DNA of 64,000 nucleotides from Streptomyces sp. SID8352 (GCF_009862265.1 NZ_WWGX01000035.1:210946-274945), one strand, 5' to 3'. Shown: positions 34,556-42,986, counted from the first letter of the stretch. Translations and numbers: made by a program. The notes: a model not told the origin generated them from the letters alone.

Positions 34556-35412
34556 ACCACTCACCGGGCTTCGCGGGTGCGGCCCTGGTCCCGGGGATGC
34601 CCCAGCTGCTCGCAGGGCACAGGGCGAGCAGCTGGGAGGCGCTCGCGGCGGCGACCACCGAGGTGGGCGGGATCATCGCGGACGAGGCGCCGGACGCGCT
34701 GCTGATCCTCTCGACCCAGTGGTTCACGGTACTGGGCCACCAGTTCCAGATGGACCCACGCCCGCAGGGCGTGCACGTCGACGAGAACTGGTACGACTTC
34801 GACTACGGGACCCTGAGGTACTCGTTCCCCGTCGACGTCGAATTGACCGAGGAATGGGCGGCGGAAACCGAGCGGTCCGGATTCCAGGCCCGGCGTACCC
34901 GCTATGAGCACTTCCCCATCGATACGGGAACGATTGTCGCCCAGAATTTCCTCAACCCCGGCGGCAAAATACCTTCCGCTCTTGTCTCGTGCAATCTCTA
35001 CGCCGCGGCCGACGACCTGGGGGAAATCGCCGCGGCAGGAGTACGGGCCGCGGAATCCTCCGGGAAACGGGTCTTCCTCGTGGCTGTGTCCGGGATGTCC
35101 AGCGGCTTGACACAGCGCTGGATGGCCCCTGAGGAGGACCGCGTCGAGAAACACGAGCACCAAGCGTGGGACCGCAGGATGCTCGATCTGCTGTCCGACG
35201 GTGACCTGGAACGGGCGCTGGCCACCCGTGAACGGTACGCGTCCGAGGCGCAGGCGGACAGCCAGTTCCGCGCCCTGGCCTTCCTGGCCGGGACCGGGCG
35301 GCTCACCTCCCCGGCGAGGGTTCTCGCCTACGGCCCCCTGTGGGGCACCGGGGGAGCTGTCGTCCACTGGCCGTCCTCATTCGTAGAAAACAATGTGAGA
35401 GGTGAATCGTGA
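34552..35412 (+). CDS. amnA: LigB-fold subunit lacking iron ligands (2-aminophenol 1,6-dioxygenase alpha-like)
   Basis: This 286-residue paralogue of the preceding protein lacks ligand His at the matching places: GAALVPGMPQLLAG instead of a His-Pro motif and LSTQWFTVLGHQF instead of the APHW segment. That is characteristic of the non-catalytic alpha subunit of 2-aminophenol dioxygenases. Other motifs are PQGVHVDENWYDFDYG, NFLNPGGKIPSALVSCNLYA and LAYGPLWGTGGAVVHWP. The start overlaps the beta-subunit stop (ATGA), predicting an alpha-beta complex. Parts of the gene (34840-35100) use noticeably more A/T at third positions than neighbours. Its stop overlaps the first shell gene. Confidence 0.88.
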   Translation: MNHSPGFAGAALVPGMPQLLAGHRASSWEALAAATTEVGGIIADEAPDALLILSTQWFTVLGHQFQMDPRPQGVHVDENWYDFDYGTLRYSFPVDVELTEEWAAETERSGFQARRTRYEHFPIDTGTIVAQNFLNPGGKIPSALVSCNLYAAADDLGEIAAAGVRAAESSGKRVFLVAVSGMSSGLTQRWMAPEEDRVEKHEHQAWDRRMLDLLSDGDLERALATRERYASEAQADSQFRALAFLAGTGRLTSPARVLAYGPLWGTGGAVVHWPSSFVENNVRGES

Positions 35413-35699
35413 ACCACGCGGTGGGGTTTATCGAGGCAGAGGGGTTCGTGCCGGTCTTCGACGCGGTCGACGCCATGGTGAAAGCGACCTCGGTACAGGT
35501 GAACGGCACCGTCAGGCTCGGCGGCGGACTCGTCGCGGTCGCGGTCACGGGAGACCTGGCCACGGTGGAGGAAGCCGTGGAAGTGGGGGAGACGGCAGCG
35601 CGTGAGGTGTCGGGCGCGCGGGTACGTTCGATCATTTTCGCGAGCCCGGCCGCACCGGTGGCGGCGCTCGCTTTTCATCCGGAACTGCTGGACTCGTAG
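35409..35699 (+). CDS. BMC-H microcompartment shell protein 1
   Basis: This 96-residue single-domain hexameric shell protein has the signature GFIEAEGFVPVFDAVDAMVK at its start, then VNGTVRLGGGLVAVAVTGDL, in which RLGGG occupies the pore-loop position usually filled by K-I-G-S-G-like residues, and VEVGETAAREV before the C-terminal strand. BMC-H hexamers tile the facets of bacterial microcompartments and their central pores pass metabolites. The GTG start overlaps the dioxygenase alpha stop (GTGA) and follows GAGAGG, so shell and ring-cleavage enzyme are translationally coupled. The Gly-rich pore suggests an open, small-residue channel. Confidence 0.93.
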   Translation: MNHAVGFIEAEGFVPVFDAVDAMVKATSVQVNGTVRLGGGLVAVAVTGDLATVEEAVEVGETAAREVSGARVRSIIFASPAAPVAALAFHPELLDS

Positions 35700-35710
35700 G
35701 AGGAAGTGCG

Positions 35711-36058
35711 ATGAACCAGTCTGGTCAGGCCGTCGGCCTGGTGGAGACGCGCGGAGCGGTCGCGTTGGCAGCGGGCATCGAGGCGATGCTGAAGACCGCG
35801 GACGTGGAAGTGGCCGGGATCGAACGGATCTCGTACGGGTTCTTCGCGGTCGCGGTACGAGGGCAGCTCGCGGCCGTACGGCAGGCGCTGGACTCGGGGT
35901 CCGCGGCGGTGGCGCAGTACGGGGAACTGCGGGCGGTGCGGATGTATCCGCGTCCTGACGCGGTGTCGCTGGGACTGCTGGAGAACGGTTCCCGTGCGGC
36001 ACTGGCGACAGCGGCGCCCCAGGGGACACGGAGCCTGGAAAGCGGAGGTGCGGGGTGA
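35711..36058 (+). CDS. BMC-H microcompartment shell protein 2
   Basis: This 115-residue hexameric shell protein has QAVGLVETRGAVALAAGIEA, VAGIERISYGFFAVAVRGQL and ELRAVRMYPRPDAVSLGLLE. The pore-loop position reads RISYG, bulkier than the RLGGG of shell protein 1, so the two hexamers should have different permeability. A ~25-residue Gly/Ala/Ser-rich tail extends past the domain. AGGAGG lies just upstream of the ATG. The stop overlaps the pentamer gene (GTGA). Confidence 0.93.
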   Translation: MNQSGQAVGLVETRGAVALAAGIEAMLKTADVEVAGIERISYGFFAVAVRGQLAAVRQALDSGSAAVAQYGELRAVRMYPRPDAVSLGLLENGSRAALATAAPQGTRSLESGGAG

Positions 36059-36357
36059 TAGTCGGCCAGGTTGTCGGACGGGTGTGGAACGCCCGGGAGA
36101 TCCCGTCGCTGGCGAAGCGGCGTCTGGTGATGGTCAAGCCCGCGGAGGGCGCGCTGGTCGTGGCCGTCGACCTGGTGGAGGTGGCCGAGGGGAACACGGT
36201 GCTGGTGACCGGTGACGACGTGGCCCGGAGGCTGGCCGGTGAGGGCGTCGACGCCGCGGTGGTCGCCCTGGTCGGCGGCGCCGACCACCACCATGCCCAG
36301 GGGGCGGCGGTGTCTCCCGGCGCGCCGGGGCATCCTGCGGACCGGGCCCGGGAGTAG
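36055..36357 (+). CDS. BMC-P (EutN/CcmL-type) pentameric shell vertex protein
   Basis: This 100-residue protein has the EutN/CcmL pattern: VGQVVGRVWNAREIPSLAKR, LVMVKPAEGALVVAVDLV, EGNTVLVTGDD and GVDAAVVALVGGAD, followed by a short His/Ala/Pro tail. Pentamers cap the vertices of BMC shells, so this gene plus the two BMC-H genes is a minimal shell set. No tandem-domain BMC-T gene is present in the window. GTG 36055 follows GGAGG. The aldehyde dehydrogenase starts two bases after the stop. Confidence 0.93.
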   Translation: MIVGQVVGRVWNAREIPSLAKRRLVMVKPAEGALVVAVDLVEVAEGNTVLVTGDDVARRLAGEGVDAAVVALVGGADHHHAQGAAVSPGAPGHPADRARE

Positions 36358-36359
36358 AC

Positions 36360-37835
36360 GTGGGTGCGAGCCGATCCTCACTCCGCAATTTCGTACGCGG
36401 CCGGTTCGTGGAGGGCATCTCGACGTTCGAGAAGGTCAGTCCGGTCGACGGCTCCGTGGTGGCGGTCGTCCACGAGGCCGGCTCCGGCCTCGTGGACGCC
36501 GCCGTACGCGCGGGGCGAGAGGCGCTGGAGGGCCCCTGGGGGCGCACCACCGTCGCCGAGCGGGTACGCCTGCTGCGCCGTGTCGCCGACACCGTCGAAG
36601 CCCGGTTCGATGATCTGGTGCGAGCCGAGGTGGCGGATACCGGAAAACCCGTCCAGCTCGCCCGGGAACTGGATGTCACCCGTGCGGCCATGAACTTCCG
36701 CAGCTTCGCCGACATGGTCGCCTGCACCGGTCCGGAGGCCTTCGTCACCGAGTTCGGGAACGGCGGCAGGGCACTGAACTACACGGTGCCCAAACCCCTG
36801 GGGGTCGTCGGGGTCATCGTTCCGTGGAACCTTCCGCTCCTTCTGCTCACCTGGAAAGTGGCACCTGCCCTGGCCTGCGGAAACGCGGTGGTCGTCAAGC
36901 CTTCGGAAGAGACACCCTCATCGGCCGTGGTACTCGCCGAGATCATGGCGGAGGCCGGTGTCCCCGACGGCGTGTTCAACGTGGTCCACGGGTTCGGTGC
37001 CGGATCGGCCGGTGAGTTCCTGACCACCCACCCCGGGGTGGACGCCATCACGTTCACCGGGGAATCCCGCACCGGCTCGACGATCATGCGTGCCGTGGCC
37101 GACCATGTGCGTCCGGTCTCCTTCGAACTGGGCGGCAAGAACGCCGCCGTCGTGTTCGCCGACGCCGATCTCGACCGGGCGGTCGAAGGACTGAGCCGTT
37201 CCATCTTCACCAACACGGGACAAGTCTGCCTGTGCACCGAACGGGTCTACGTCGAGCGGCCGGTGTTCGACGAAGTCGTCTCCCGGCTCAGGGAGAAGGC
37301 GGCTTCGCTGCGTATGGGGTCGCCCTACGCGGCCGGGACGACAACCGGACCGCTGATTTCCCTCGGGCACCGGGCGAAGGTGGCCTCCTTCCTGGAACGG
37401 GCCGTGCAGGAGGGCGCCGATGTCGTCGTCGGCGGTGGCATCCCGGACCTGGGGCCGGGACTGGACGGCGGAGCGTGGATCGAGCCCACCCTGTGGACCG
37501 GACTGGACAACTCCTCCCGGGTGATGCGGGAGGAGGTCTTCGGCCCGGTCGCCGGGCTGGTGCCCTTCGACAGCGAGCCCGAAGCGGTCTCGCTGGCCAA
37601 CGACACCGAGTACGGACTGGCCGCCGTGGTCTGGACCAGCGATCTGGAGCGTGGCCACCGGGTGGCCCAGCAGATGCGCGTGGGCATGTCATGGGTCAAC
37701 GACTGGTACCTGCGCGACCTGCGATCGCCGTTCGGTGGCACCGGCCTGTCCGGGATCGGCCGCGAAGGCGGAAGGCACTCACTGGATTTCTACAGTGAGC
37801 CCACCAACGTGTGCGTCCGCCTGGCCGGGCCCTGA
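36360..37835 (+). CDS. amnC: 2-aminomuconic / 2-hydroxymuconic semialdehyde-type dehydrogenase
   Basis: This 491-residue ALDH has a general base Glu256 (FELGGKNAAVVFADADLDRA) and nucleophile Cys290 (TGQVCLCTERVYVERP). These sequences resemble the hydroxymuconic/aminomuconic semialdehyde branch (DmpC, AmnC), not the CoA-acylating aldehyde dehydrogenases of classical metabolosomes. The predicted reaction is NAD-dependent oxidation of 2-aminomuconic 6-semialdehyde to 2-aminomuconate. GTG 36360 follows GGGAG and lies two bases after the pentamer stop. No long terminal extension typical of encapsulation peptides is obvious; the first ~10 residues (MGASRSSLRN) are short and polar. It is likely luminal because its substrate is the product of the coupled dioxygenase. 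Confidence 0.9.
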   Translation: MGASRSSLRNFVRGRFVEGISTFEKVSPVDGSVVAVVHEAGSGLVDAAVRAGREALEGPWGRTTVAERVRLLRRVADTVEARFDDLVRAEVADTGKPVQLARELDVTRAAMNFRSFADMVACTGPEAFVTEFGNGGRALNYTVPKPLGVVGVIVPWNLPLLLLTWKVAPALACGNAVVVKPSEETPSSAVVLAEIMAEAGVPDGVFNVVHGFGAGSAGEFLTTHPGVDAITFTGESRTGSTIMRAVADHVRPVSFELGGKNAAVVFADADLDRAVEGLSRSIFTNTGQVCLCTERVYVERPVFDEVVSRLREKAASLRMGSPYAAGTTTGPLISLGHRAKVASFLERAVQEGADVVVGGGIPDLGPGLDGGAWIEPTLWTGLDNSSRVMREEVFGPVAGLVPFDSEPEAVSLANDTEYGLAAVVWTSDLERGHRVAQQMRVGMSWVNDWYLRDLRSPFGGTGLSGIGREGGRHSLDFYSEPTNVCVRLAGP

Positions 37836-37933
37836 GCCCCGGCGGGACCCCGGACGTGAGAAGTCACCTGGAGCGGGCCGAGGCGTGTGCCGCGCCCACC
37901 CGCAGTGTGCCGATAGAGAGAGTGAGCGCAGGC

Positions 37934-39880
37934 ATGACCGAACCGCGACCCGTCAATCCCGTCACCGCTGGTGATGACGAGATCAGGGAGGCGCTGCTCG
38001 AAGCGGATCTGCCTGCCCTGCTGCCGGCCCTCGCCCATCTGACCGGGGATCCGGCGCTCATCGCGGACCGGTTTCGCCCGGCGCCTCCCTCACCGGTGGC
38101 GGACCTGCTCCCGCAGGGAGGAATGTCCCCCGAGAGCCAGGCCGCGGCCCGCGAACTCGCTCTCAGGGCCCTGCGACAGTACCGCGACGCGGGGTCGCCC
38201 CCGCCGGGGCCTCTCTCCCCGGAGGAACAGCGGACTCTCGTCCGGTTCGTCACGGGAGACCTTCCCGACGACTACCTGCCGCTCCTGAACCATGAACTCG
38301 GGCTCACCGGCGACGCCGGGGCGCCGGACTGGCACAAGGACGAACTCGCGCCGGACAGGGAATTCTCGGTCGCGGTGATCGGGGCCGGGATGTCGGGAAT
38401 CGCTGCCGCTCACCGCCTCGATCAGGCCGGAGTCCCCTATGTCGTTCTCGAGAAGAGCGAGGACGTGGGCGGCACCTGGTGGGCGAACCGCTACCCCGGA
38501 TGCCGGCTGGACACCAGCAATTTCGCCTACAGCTACTCCTTCGCGCAGAAGGCCGACTGGCAGAACCAGTTCTCTCCCCGGGACGAGATCTTCGACTACT
38601 TCGACGAGGTCGTCGACGAATTCGCGATCCGCCCACGCATCCGCTTCGGGACCGAGGTCGTCTCCGCCCACTTCGATGAGGGGACGGCGGCCTGGGAGCT
38701 GACCTGCGAGTCCACTGACGGATCACGGTCGGTCGTCCGGGCCGATGCCGTCATCAGCGCGGTCGGCCAACTCAACCGGCCCAGCTACCCGGACATCCCC
38801 GGCCGGAGCCGGTTCCGGGGACTGGCGTTCCACACCGCGCAATGGCCGGACGGGGCCGACCTGGCAGGACTGCGGGTGGCCGTCATCGGGACCGGCGCCA
38901 GCGCCTACCAGGTGATCCCCGCCATCGCACCCGAGGTCGGGGAACTGCGGGTGTTCCAGCGCACCGCTCCCTGGATGATGCCCACCCCCTCCTATCACGA
39001 CAAGCTTCCCGACGGCATGCGCTGGCTGCTGAGGCATGTGCCCAACTACCACCGCTGGTTCAGGTTCATGCAGTTCTGGAACAGCCTCGAGGCCAGACGC
39101 CAGTTCATGGTGATCGATCCCGACTGGACGTCCGAACGGTCCGTGTCCAGGCTGAACGAAGCGGTGCGCCGGGCACTCCACTCCCACCTGGAGGGCCAGT
39201 ACGCCGACCGCCCCGACCTGCTGGCCCGGGTGGTCCCGGACTATCCCCCGTACACGAAGCGGATGCTGCGTGACAACGGGGACTGGGCACGCACCCTGAA
39301 GTCAAAGCACGTCCACCTGATCACCGAGGGCGTCGAGGAGATCACCGAGAAGGGCATCGTGACCGCCGACGGGGTCGAGCACGAGGTGGACGTGATCATC
39401 TACGGCACCGGCTTCCTCGCCGCGCACTTCCTGGAGCCCATGAAGATCACCGGACGAGGCGGTGTCGATCTGCACGAGCAATGGGCGGGTGACCCGCGTG
39501 CCTACCTCGGGATCACGATCCCCGGGTTCCCCAACCTGTTCTGCCTCTACGGGCCGAACACCAATCTGGTCCTCAACGGAAGCATCATCCTCTTCTCCGA
39601 GGCGGGAGTTCACTACACGATCGGCTGCATCCAGGAGCTGATGCGCCGCGGCGCGGGCTCCATGGAATGCCGTCAGGACGTTTTCGAGTCCTACAACTCC
39701 CGGATCGACGAGGCGAATCAGTCGATGGCCTGGAGCACGCCGGGGGTCAACAGCTGGTACAAGAACGCCTCCGGCCGGGTCACGCAGAACTGGCCGCTGC
39801 CGATCATCGAGTACTGGCGGCTGACAAGGCGGCCCGACCCCGCCGACTACCACTTTGGACAGGACGTCCCTGATGCCTGA
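37934..39880 (+). CDS. Baeyer-Villiger monooxygenase, 4-hydroxyacetophenone monooxygenase-like
   Basis: This 648-residue FAD/NADPH enzyme has an FAD-binding GxGxxG at residues 150-155 (GAGMSG), the BVMO fingerprint FRGLAFHTAQWP at 294-305, and an NADPH-binding GTGAS at 319-323. The N-terminal ~140 residues (DDEIREALLEADLPALLPAL...) match the extra domain seen in 4-hydroxyacetophenone monooxygenase-like proteins. BVMOs insert oxygen beside a ketone to give an ester. ATG 37934 is the likely start; the ribosome site is weak (GCAGG). The next gene, a hydrolase overlapping its 3' end, could cleave the ester. For an acetophenone substrate the pair would release a phenol, here plausibly 2-aminophenol. 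Confidence 0.9.
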   Translation: MTEPRPVNPVTAGDDEIREALLEADLPALLPALAHLTGDPALIADRFRPAPPSPVADLLPQGGMSPESQAAARELALRALRQYRDAGSPPPGPLSPEEQRTLVRFVTGDLPDDYLPLLNHELGLTGDAGAPDWHKDELAPDREFSVAVIGAGMSGIAAAHRLDQAGVPYVVLEKSEDVGGTWWANRYPGCRLDTSNFAYSYSFAQKADWQNQFSPRDEIFDYFDEVVDEFAIRPRIRFGTEVVSAHFDEGTAAWELTCESTDGSRSVVRADAVISAVGQLNRPSYPDIPGRSRFRGLAFHTAQWPDGADLAGLRVAVIGTGASAYQVIPAIAPEVGELRVFQRTAPWMMPTPSYHDKLPDGMRWLLRHVPNYHRWFRFMQFWNSLEARRQFMVIDPDWTSERSVSRLNEAVRRALHSHLEGQYADRPDLLARVVPDYPPYTKRMLRDNGDWARTLKSKHVHLITEGVEEITEKGIVTADGVEHEVDVIIYGTGFLAAHFLEPMKITGRGGVDLHEQWAGDPRAYLGITIPGFPNLFCLYGPNTNLVLNGSIILFSEAGVHYTIGCIQELMRRGAGSMECRQDVFESYNSRIDEANQSMAWSTPGVNSWYKNASGRVTQNWPLPIIEYWRLTRRPDPADYHFGQDVPDA

Positions 39881-40772
39881 CACCGATCCGCGCCCGCTCC
39901 CCGCCGACGGGCCGGCTGCCGCCGCGGGCCCGTGGCCCGTCACCGAACGACGAGTCAGGGCCGGGGGGTACACGACGCGCTACCTGGAAGCCGGTGACCC
40001 CGCCGCACCGGTGCTCCTGCTGCTGCACGACGGGGCGTGGGGCGGCAGCAGCGACGTCACCTGGGGAGCCATGATCCCCATGTTCGCGCAGCACTACCGC
40101 GTCCTCGCCCCGGACCTCCTGGGCTTCGGCGGAACCGACAAGGTGGCGTATTTCGACCGGCCCCCCCACGAGTTCCGTATCCGGCACCTGGCGGCCTTCC
40201 TGCGGGTCCTGGCCGTGGAAGAGCCGGTACACGTCATCGGCAACTCCTTCGGGGGGACGGTCGCGCTGCGGTCCCTGCCCGAGGCGGCGCTCCCGGCCCG
40301 GTCGGTGGTCAGCATCGCGGGCGGCGGAGGACCGTGGCGAACGCCGTTGTCACGGCAACTGTCGCGCTGGGACGGGTCGCGGGCCGATATCGAACGCATA
40401 CTCAGGCTGCTCGTGGACGACTTCCCCGGCTTTGCGGAACAGGCCGCCGACCGGACCCGCTGGGCGAGGCAGCCCGGACACTTCCGCGCGATGGCCTCCA
40501 TCGGCGTGGCGCTGCCCGAGCCGCTCAAGCAGCCCCGCCAGGACGCGTGGCCCGCCGCCCTCGCCGCGACCGATGTCCCCCTCCTCCTGGTCAAAGGCAC
40601 GTCCGACAGTCTGCTGGAGCCCGGCTGGGCCGCGCACATCGCCGCCGTCGCACCCCGCTGCGAGGTGGTGGAACTCCCATGCAGACATGCGCCGAACATC
40701 GACATGCCTCATGTGCTCCTGCCCGTTCTCCTCGGCTTCCTCCGCCGGATCGACCGCGCGGCAGCGCGGTGA
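39873..40772 (+). CDS. Alpha/beta hydrolase, putative aryl esterase
   Basis: This 299-residue alpha/beta-hydrolase has LLLLHDGAWGG at the oxyanion site, the nucleophile elbow GNSFGG, an acid in KGTSDSLL and a likely catalytic His in CRHAPNIDMP. The fold also covers meta-cleavage C-C hydrolases (BphD-like HDGAWGG is typical), so either ester or C-C bond cleavage is possible. It overlaps the BVMO gene by 8 bases, which favours hydrolysis of the BVMO-made ester. The ATG is preceded by AGGACG. Confidence 0.87.
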   Translation: MPDTDPRPLPADGPAAAAGPWPVTERRVRAGGYTTRYLEAGDPAAPVLLLLHDGAWGGSSDVTWGAMIPMFAQHYRVLAPDLLGFGGTDKVAYFDRPPHEFRIRHLAAFLRVLAVEEPVHVIGNSFGGTVALRSLPEAALPARSVVSIAGGGGPWRTPLSRQLSRWDGSRADIERILRLLVDDFPGFAEQAADRTRWARQPGHFRAMASIGVALPEPLKQPRQDAWPAALAATDVPLLLVKGTSDSLLEPGWAAHIAAVAPRCEVVELPCRHAPNIDMPHVLLPVLLGFLRRIDRAAAR

Positions 40773-40841
40773 CCGTGTACGCCTCGGTGATCAGCCGGCC
40801 GACCGCTCGGTCAAAGACCCCCGGCCCTGTGCGGGACCGGT

Positions 40842-40858
40842 GTCCGGCCTTGCCGGAC
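40842..40858. terminator. Small hairpin between hydrolase and MBL genes
   Basis: GTCCGGC (40842-40848) and GCCGGAC (40852-40858) form a 7-base stem with a 3-base loop. It could attenuate transcription between the hydrolase and the metallo-beta-lactamase-fold gene; the stem is short. Confidence 0.35.
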
Positions 40859-40901
40859 GGGTGTTGGACCGGCTGTGAGCCCCGATTCTAGGTTCGATTC
40901 C

Positions 40902-42158
40902 ATGGCAAAGGTATTTCATTCGGGCGTCGGTGACCGGACGCGCCCCCGCCGGCTGGCAAGCAGTCCTGCCGGCCCCCAGGACTGCTGCGACGACGGCCTG
41001 TCCCCGAAGCCGACGCTCCCCGCGGTCACCGGGCTCCGAACGGACTTGACGCGCGGCCCCGGCACGGAGTCCGGGGAGCACCCGTCCCGGGACAGTGCCG
41101 CCCTTCGCGTCCTGACGCTGGGGACCGCGGCCGGGCCGGTCGTCTGGCGCGGGCGCACGGGAATCTCGACAGTGATCGTCGTCGAGGGCGTCAGCTACAT
41201 GGTGGACGCGGGGATCGGTTCCGTCCAGCGGTACCGGCAGCTGGGTCTGCGCTGGGAGGACCTCCGCCACATCTTCATCACCCACATGCATTCCGACCAC
41301 TACCTGGAGCTGCCTCACGCGCTCCTGGTGCCGTGGGAGTTGCCGGGGGAGTCCTACACCGACACGCTGTCGATCTGGGGACCCGGCGCGGTCCCCCTGG
41401 ACCTGCCGCATCACGGCCCGCCGGGACAGCCCAGCTTCCCGAGACGTGTGGAGAACCTCGCCTCGCCGATCCCCGGTATCAGCGAGGTCGTCGACGGTAT
41501 CCTCGGCTCGGCGTTCCAGGGCGACCTCAACATCCGGTACGTCGATGAGGACCACGCCGACATCCATGAGCTCATCCGGACCCGGGACCTGCGAATTCCC
41601 AAGGAAGCCGGCGCGGACTACGCCACCCGCCGGTGCCCGCCCATGGACCCGTTCAAGGTCTTCGAGGACGACCGGGTGCGGGTGACCGCCACTCTGGTCG
41701 ACCACCGCTTCTGCTTTCCCGCGTTCGCCTACCGGTTCGACACCGAGCACGGCTCCGTGGTGTGCAGCGGCGACACCAGGCCGAACGACAACCTGCTGCG
41801 GCTCGCAGCCGACAGCGACCTCCTGCTGCACGAGTCGATCCACCTCGACCACCTGCTTTCCGAACTCAAGCCCGCGCCGGGCCTCATGGAGGGGTTGCTC
41901 GCTAACTGGGAGGAGCGCCACACCCTGCACTCCGCGGTGGGCAGGGTGGCCGAGTCCGCCGCGGTGTCCAACCTCGTCCTCAGCCACCTCGCTCCCGCGC
42001 ACACCGATGTCGTCTCGGACGACGAATGGCTGGAGCACGTACGGCGGGACTTCAGAGGCGGCAGCGCCGTCGGGCACGACCTGCACGAGATCCGGCTGGT
42101 GGAGCGGCCCGGCCGCCGGAAGGACCTCCAGATGCGGCCTGCGAAGGGCGTGCTGTGA
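40902..42158 (+). CDS. Metallo-beta-lactamase-fold hydrolase
   Basis: This protein of about 418 residues has MBL-fold metal motifs: FITHMHSDHYLELP (HxHxDH), a later Asp in VVCSGDTRPNDN, and His residues in LLLHESIHLDHL and LSHLAPAHTD. The arrangement resembles the RNase Z/arylsulfatase-like branch of small-molecule hydrolases more than beta-lactamases. Start uncertain: ATG 40902 after TAGG, or GTG 40875. The first ~65 residues are disordered-looking. In this operon it may hydrolyse an ester, lactone or amide feeding the 2-aminophenol pathway. No family member known to me defines its role here. Confidence 0.82.
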   Translation: MAKVFHSGVGDRTRPRRLASSPAGPQDCCDDGLSPKPTLPAVTGLRTDLTRGPGTESGEHPSRDSAALRVLTLGTAAGPVVWRGRTGISTVIVVEGVSYMVDAGIGSVQRYRQLGLRWEDLRHIFITHMHSDHYLELPHALLVPWELPGESYTDTLSIWGPGAVPLDLPHHGPPGQPSFPRRVENLASPIPGISEVVDGILGSAFQGDLNIRYVDEDHADIHELIRTRDLRIPKEAGADYATRRCPPMDPFKVFEDDRVRVTATLVDHRFCFPAFAYRFDTEHGSVVCSGDTRPNDNLLRLAADSDLLLHESIHLDHLLSELKPAPGLMEGLLANWEERHTLHSAVGRVAESAAVSNLVLSHLAPAHTDVVSDDEWLEHVRRDFRGGSAVGHDLHEIRLVERPGRRKDLQMRPAKGVL

Positions 42159-42160
42159 CG

Positions 42161-42703
42161 ATGAGCGGGGCAAAGCGGACGGATGGTCTCGTGGGGGCCC
42201 ACGATGCCTGTGGAACCTCCGGTCACCGGGGCGGAGACGGGCGGTTGGAAACCGTCTCCCCCGAAGAACGTCTCCTACGGCTCGGCCTGGTGCTTCCGCC
42301 GCTGCGGCCGAAGGCCGGAAACTACCTCGGATATGTGCGCCACGGCGACCTGCTGTTCCTCTCCGGACAGGGCGCCGACGGGCATGTCGGGCATGTCGGC
42401 GCCGCCCGCTCCATCGAGGAGGGGCGCCTCGCCGCACGTGACTGCATGCTGAATCTGTTGGCGCAGACACGCGACGCCCTCGGGTCGCTGGATTCCGTGG
42501 GCCGGATCATCAAGATCCTGGGATTCGTCGCCTGTGCCCCCGAGTTCCGCGACGCACCGAAAGTCATCGACGGTGCCTCCGATCTCCTGCACGAGCTGTT
42601 CGGTCCCGAGCGCGGTTCGCATGCCCGTTCCGCCATCGGGGCGTCCGCGCTCCCGCTGGGCTTCACGGTCGAGATCGAGATGGTCCTGTCCATAGAGGAC
42701 TGA
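42161..42703 (+). CDS. amnE: RidA/YjgF-family protein, probable 2-aminomuconate deaminase
   Basis: This 180-residue protein has a RidA-type domain beginning at about residue 32: SPEERLLRLGLVLPPL, YLGYVRHGDLLFLSGQGADG, then LLAQTRDALGSLDSVGRIIK and SAIGASALPLGFTVEIEMVL. RidA proteins hydrolyse enamines/imines; 2-aminomuconate deaminases of the aminophenol pathway belong here and give 4-oxalocrotonate plus ammonia. ATG 42161 starts 2 bases after the MBL stop; the ~30-residue polar extension before the domain is unusual and could be a targeting segment or a wrong start. It follows the semialdehyde dehydrogenase step in the proposed pathway. Confidence 0.85.
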   Translation: MSGAKRTDGLVGAHDACGTSGHRGGDGRLETVSPEERLLRLGLVLPPLRPKAGNYLGYVRHGDLLFLSGQGADGHVGHVGAARSIEEGRLAARDCMLNLLAQTRDALGSLDSVGRIIKILGFVACAPEFRDAPKVIDGASDLLHELFGPERGSHARSAIGASALPLGFTVEIEMVLSIED

Positions 42704-42881
42704 GGACCGAGGGCTGAGGACCGCCGGGCCGGCGACCGCACCCTCCCGGCCCGGCGCCGCCGAGGGGCGGCCCCCGACGGGTGCGGACGCCCTCTCCGGC
42801 GACGGCCCGGCGGGTCGCGACGAAAGGTACCGCGCCCCGGCCGGGACCGCACGGGTGCGGGCGTCAACGTCTCGTGACACC

Positions 42882-42917
42882 CCCGCCGGAGGGGGCGGGG
42901 GTGCCCCCTCCGGCGGG
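42882..42917. terminator. Strong hairpin between amnE-like and amnD-like genes
   Basis: Perfect 15-base GC arms (42882-42896 and 42903-42917) enclose a 6-base loop, 179 bases after the RidA stop and 70 bases before the next start. It probably ends, or partly attenuates, the main microcompartment transcript. Confidence 0.65.
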
Positions 42918-42986
42918 CGGGCCCCTGCGTCCGGTGCGGCGCCGCGTTCAGGGCGGATTCGCCCATGATCCACAAGGAGAATCCTG

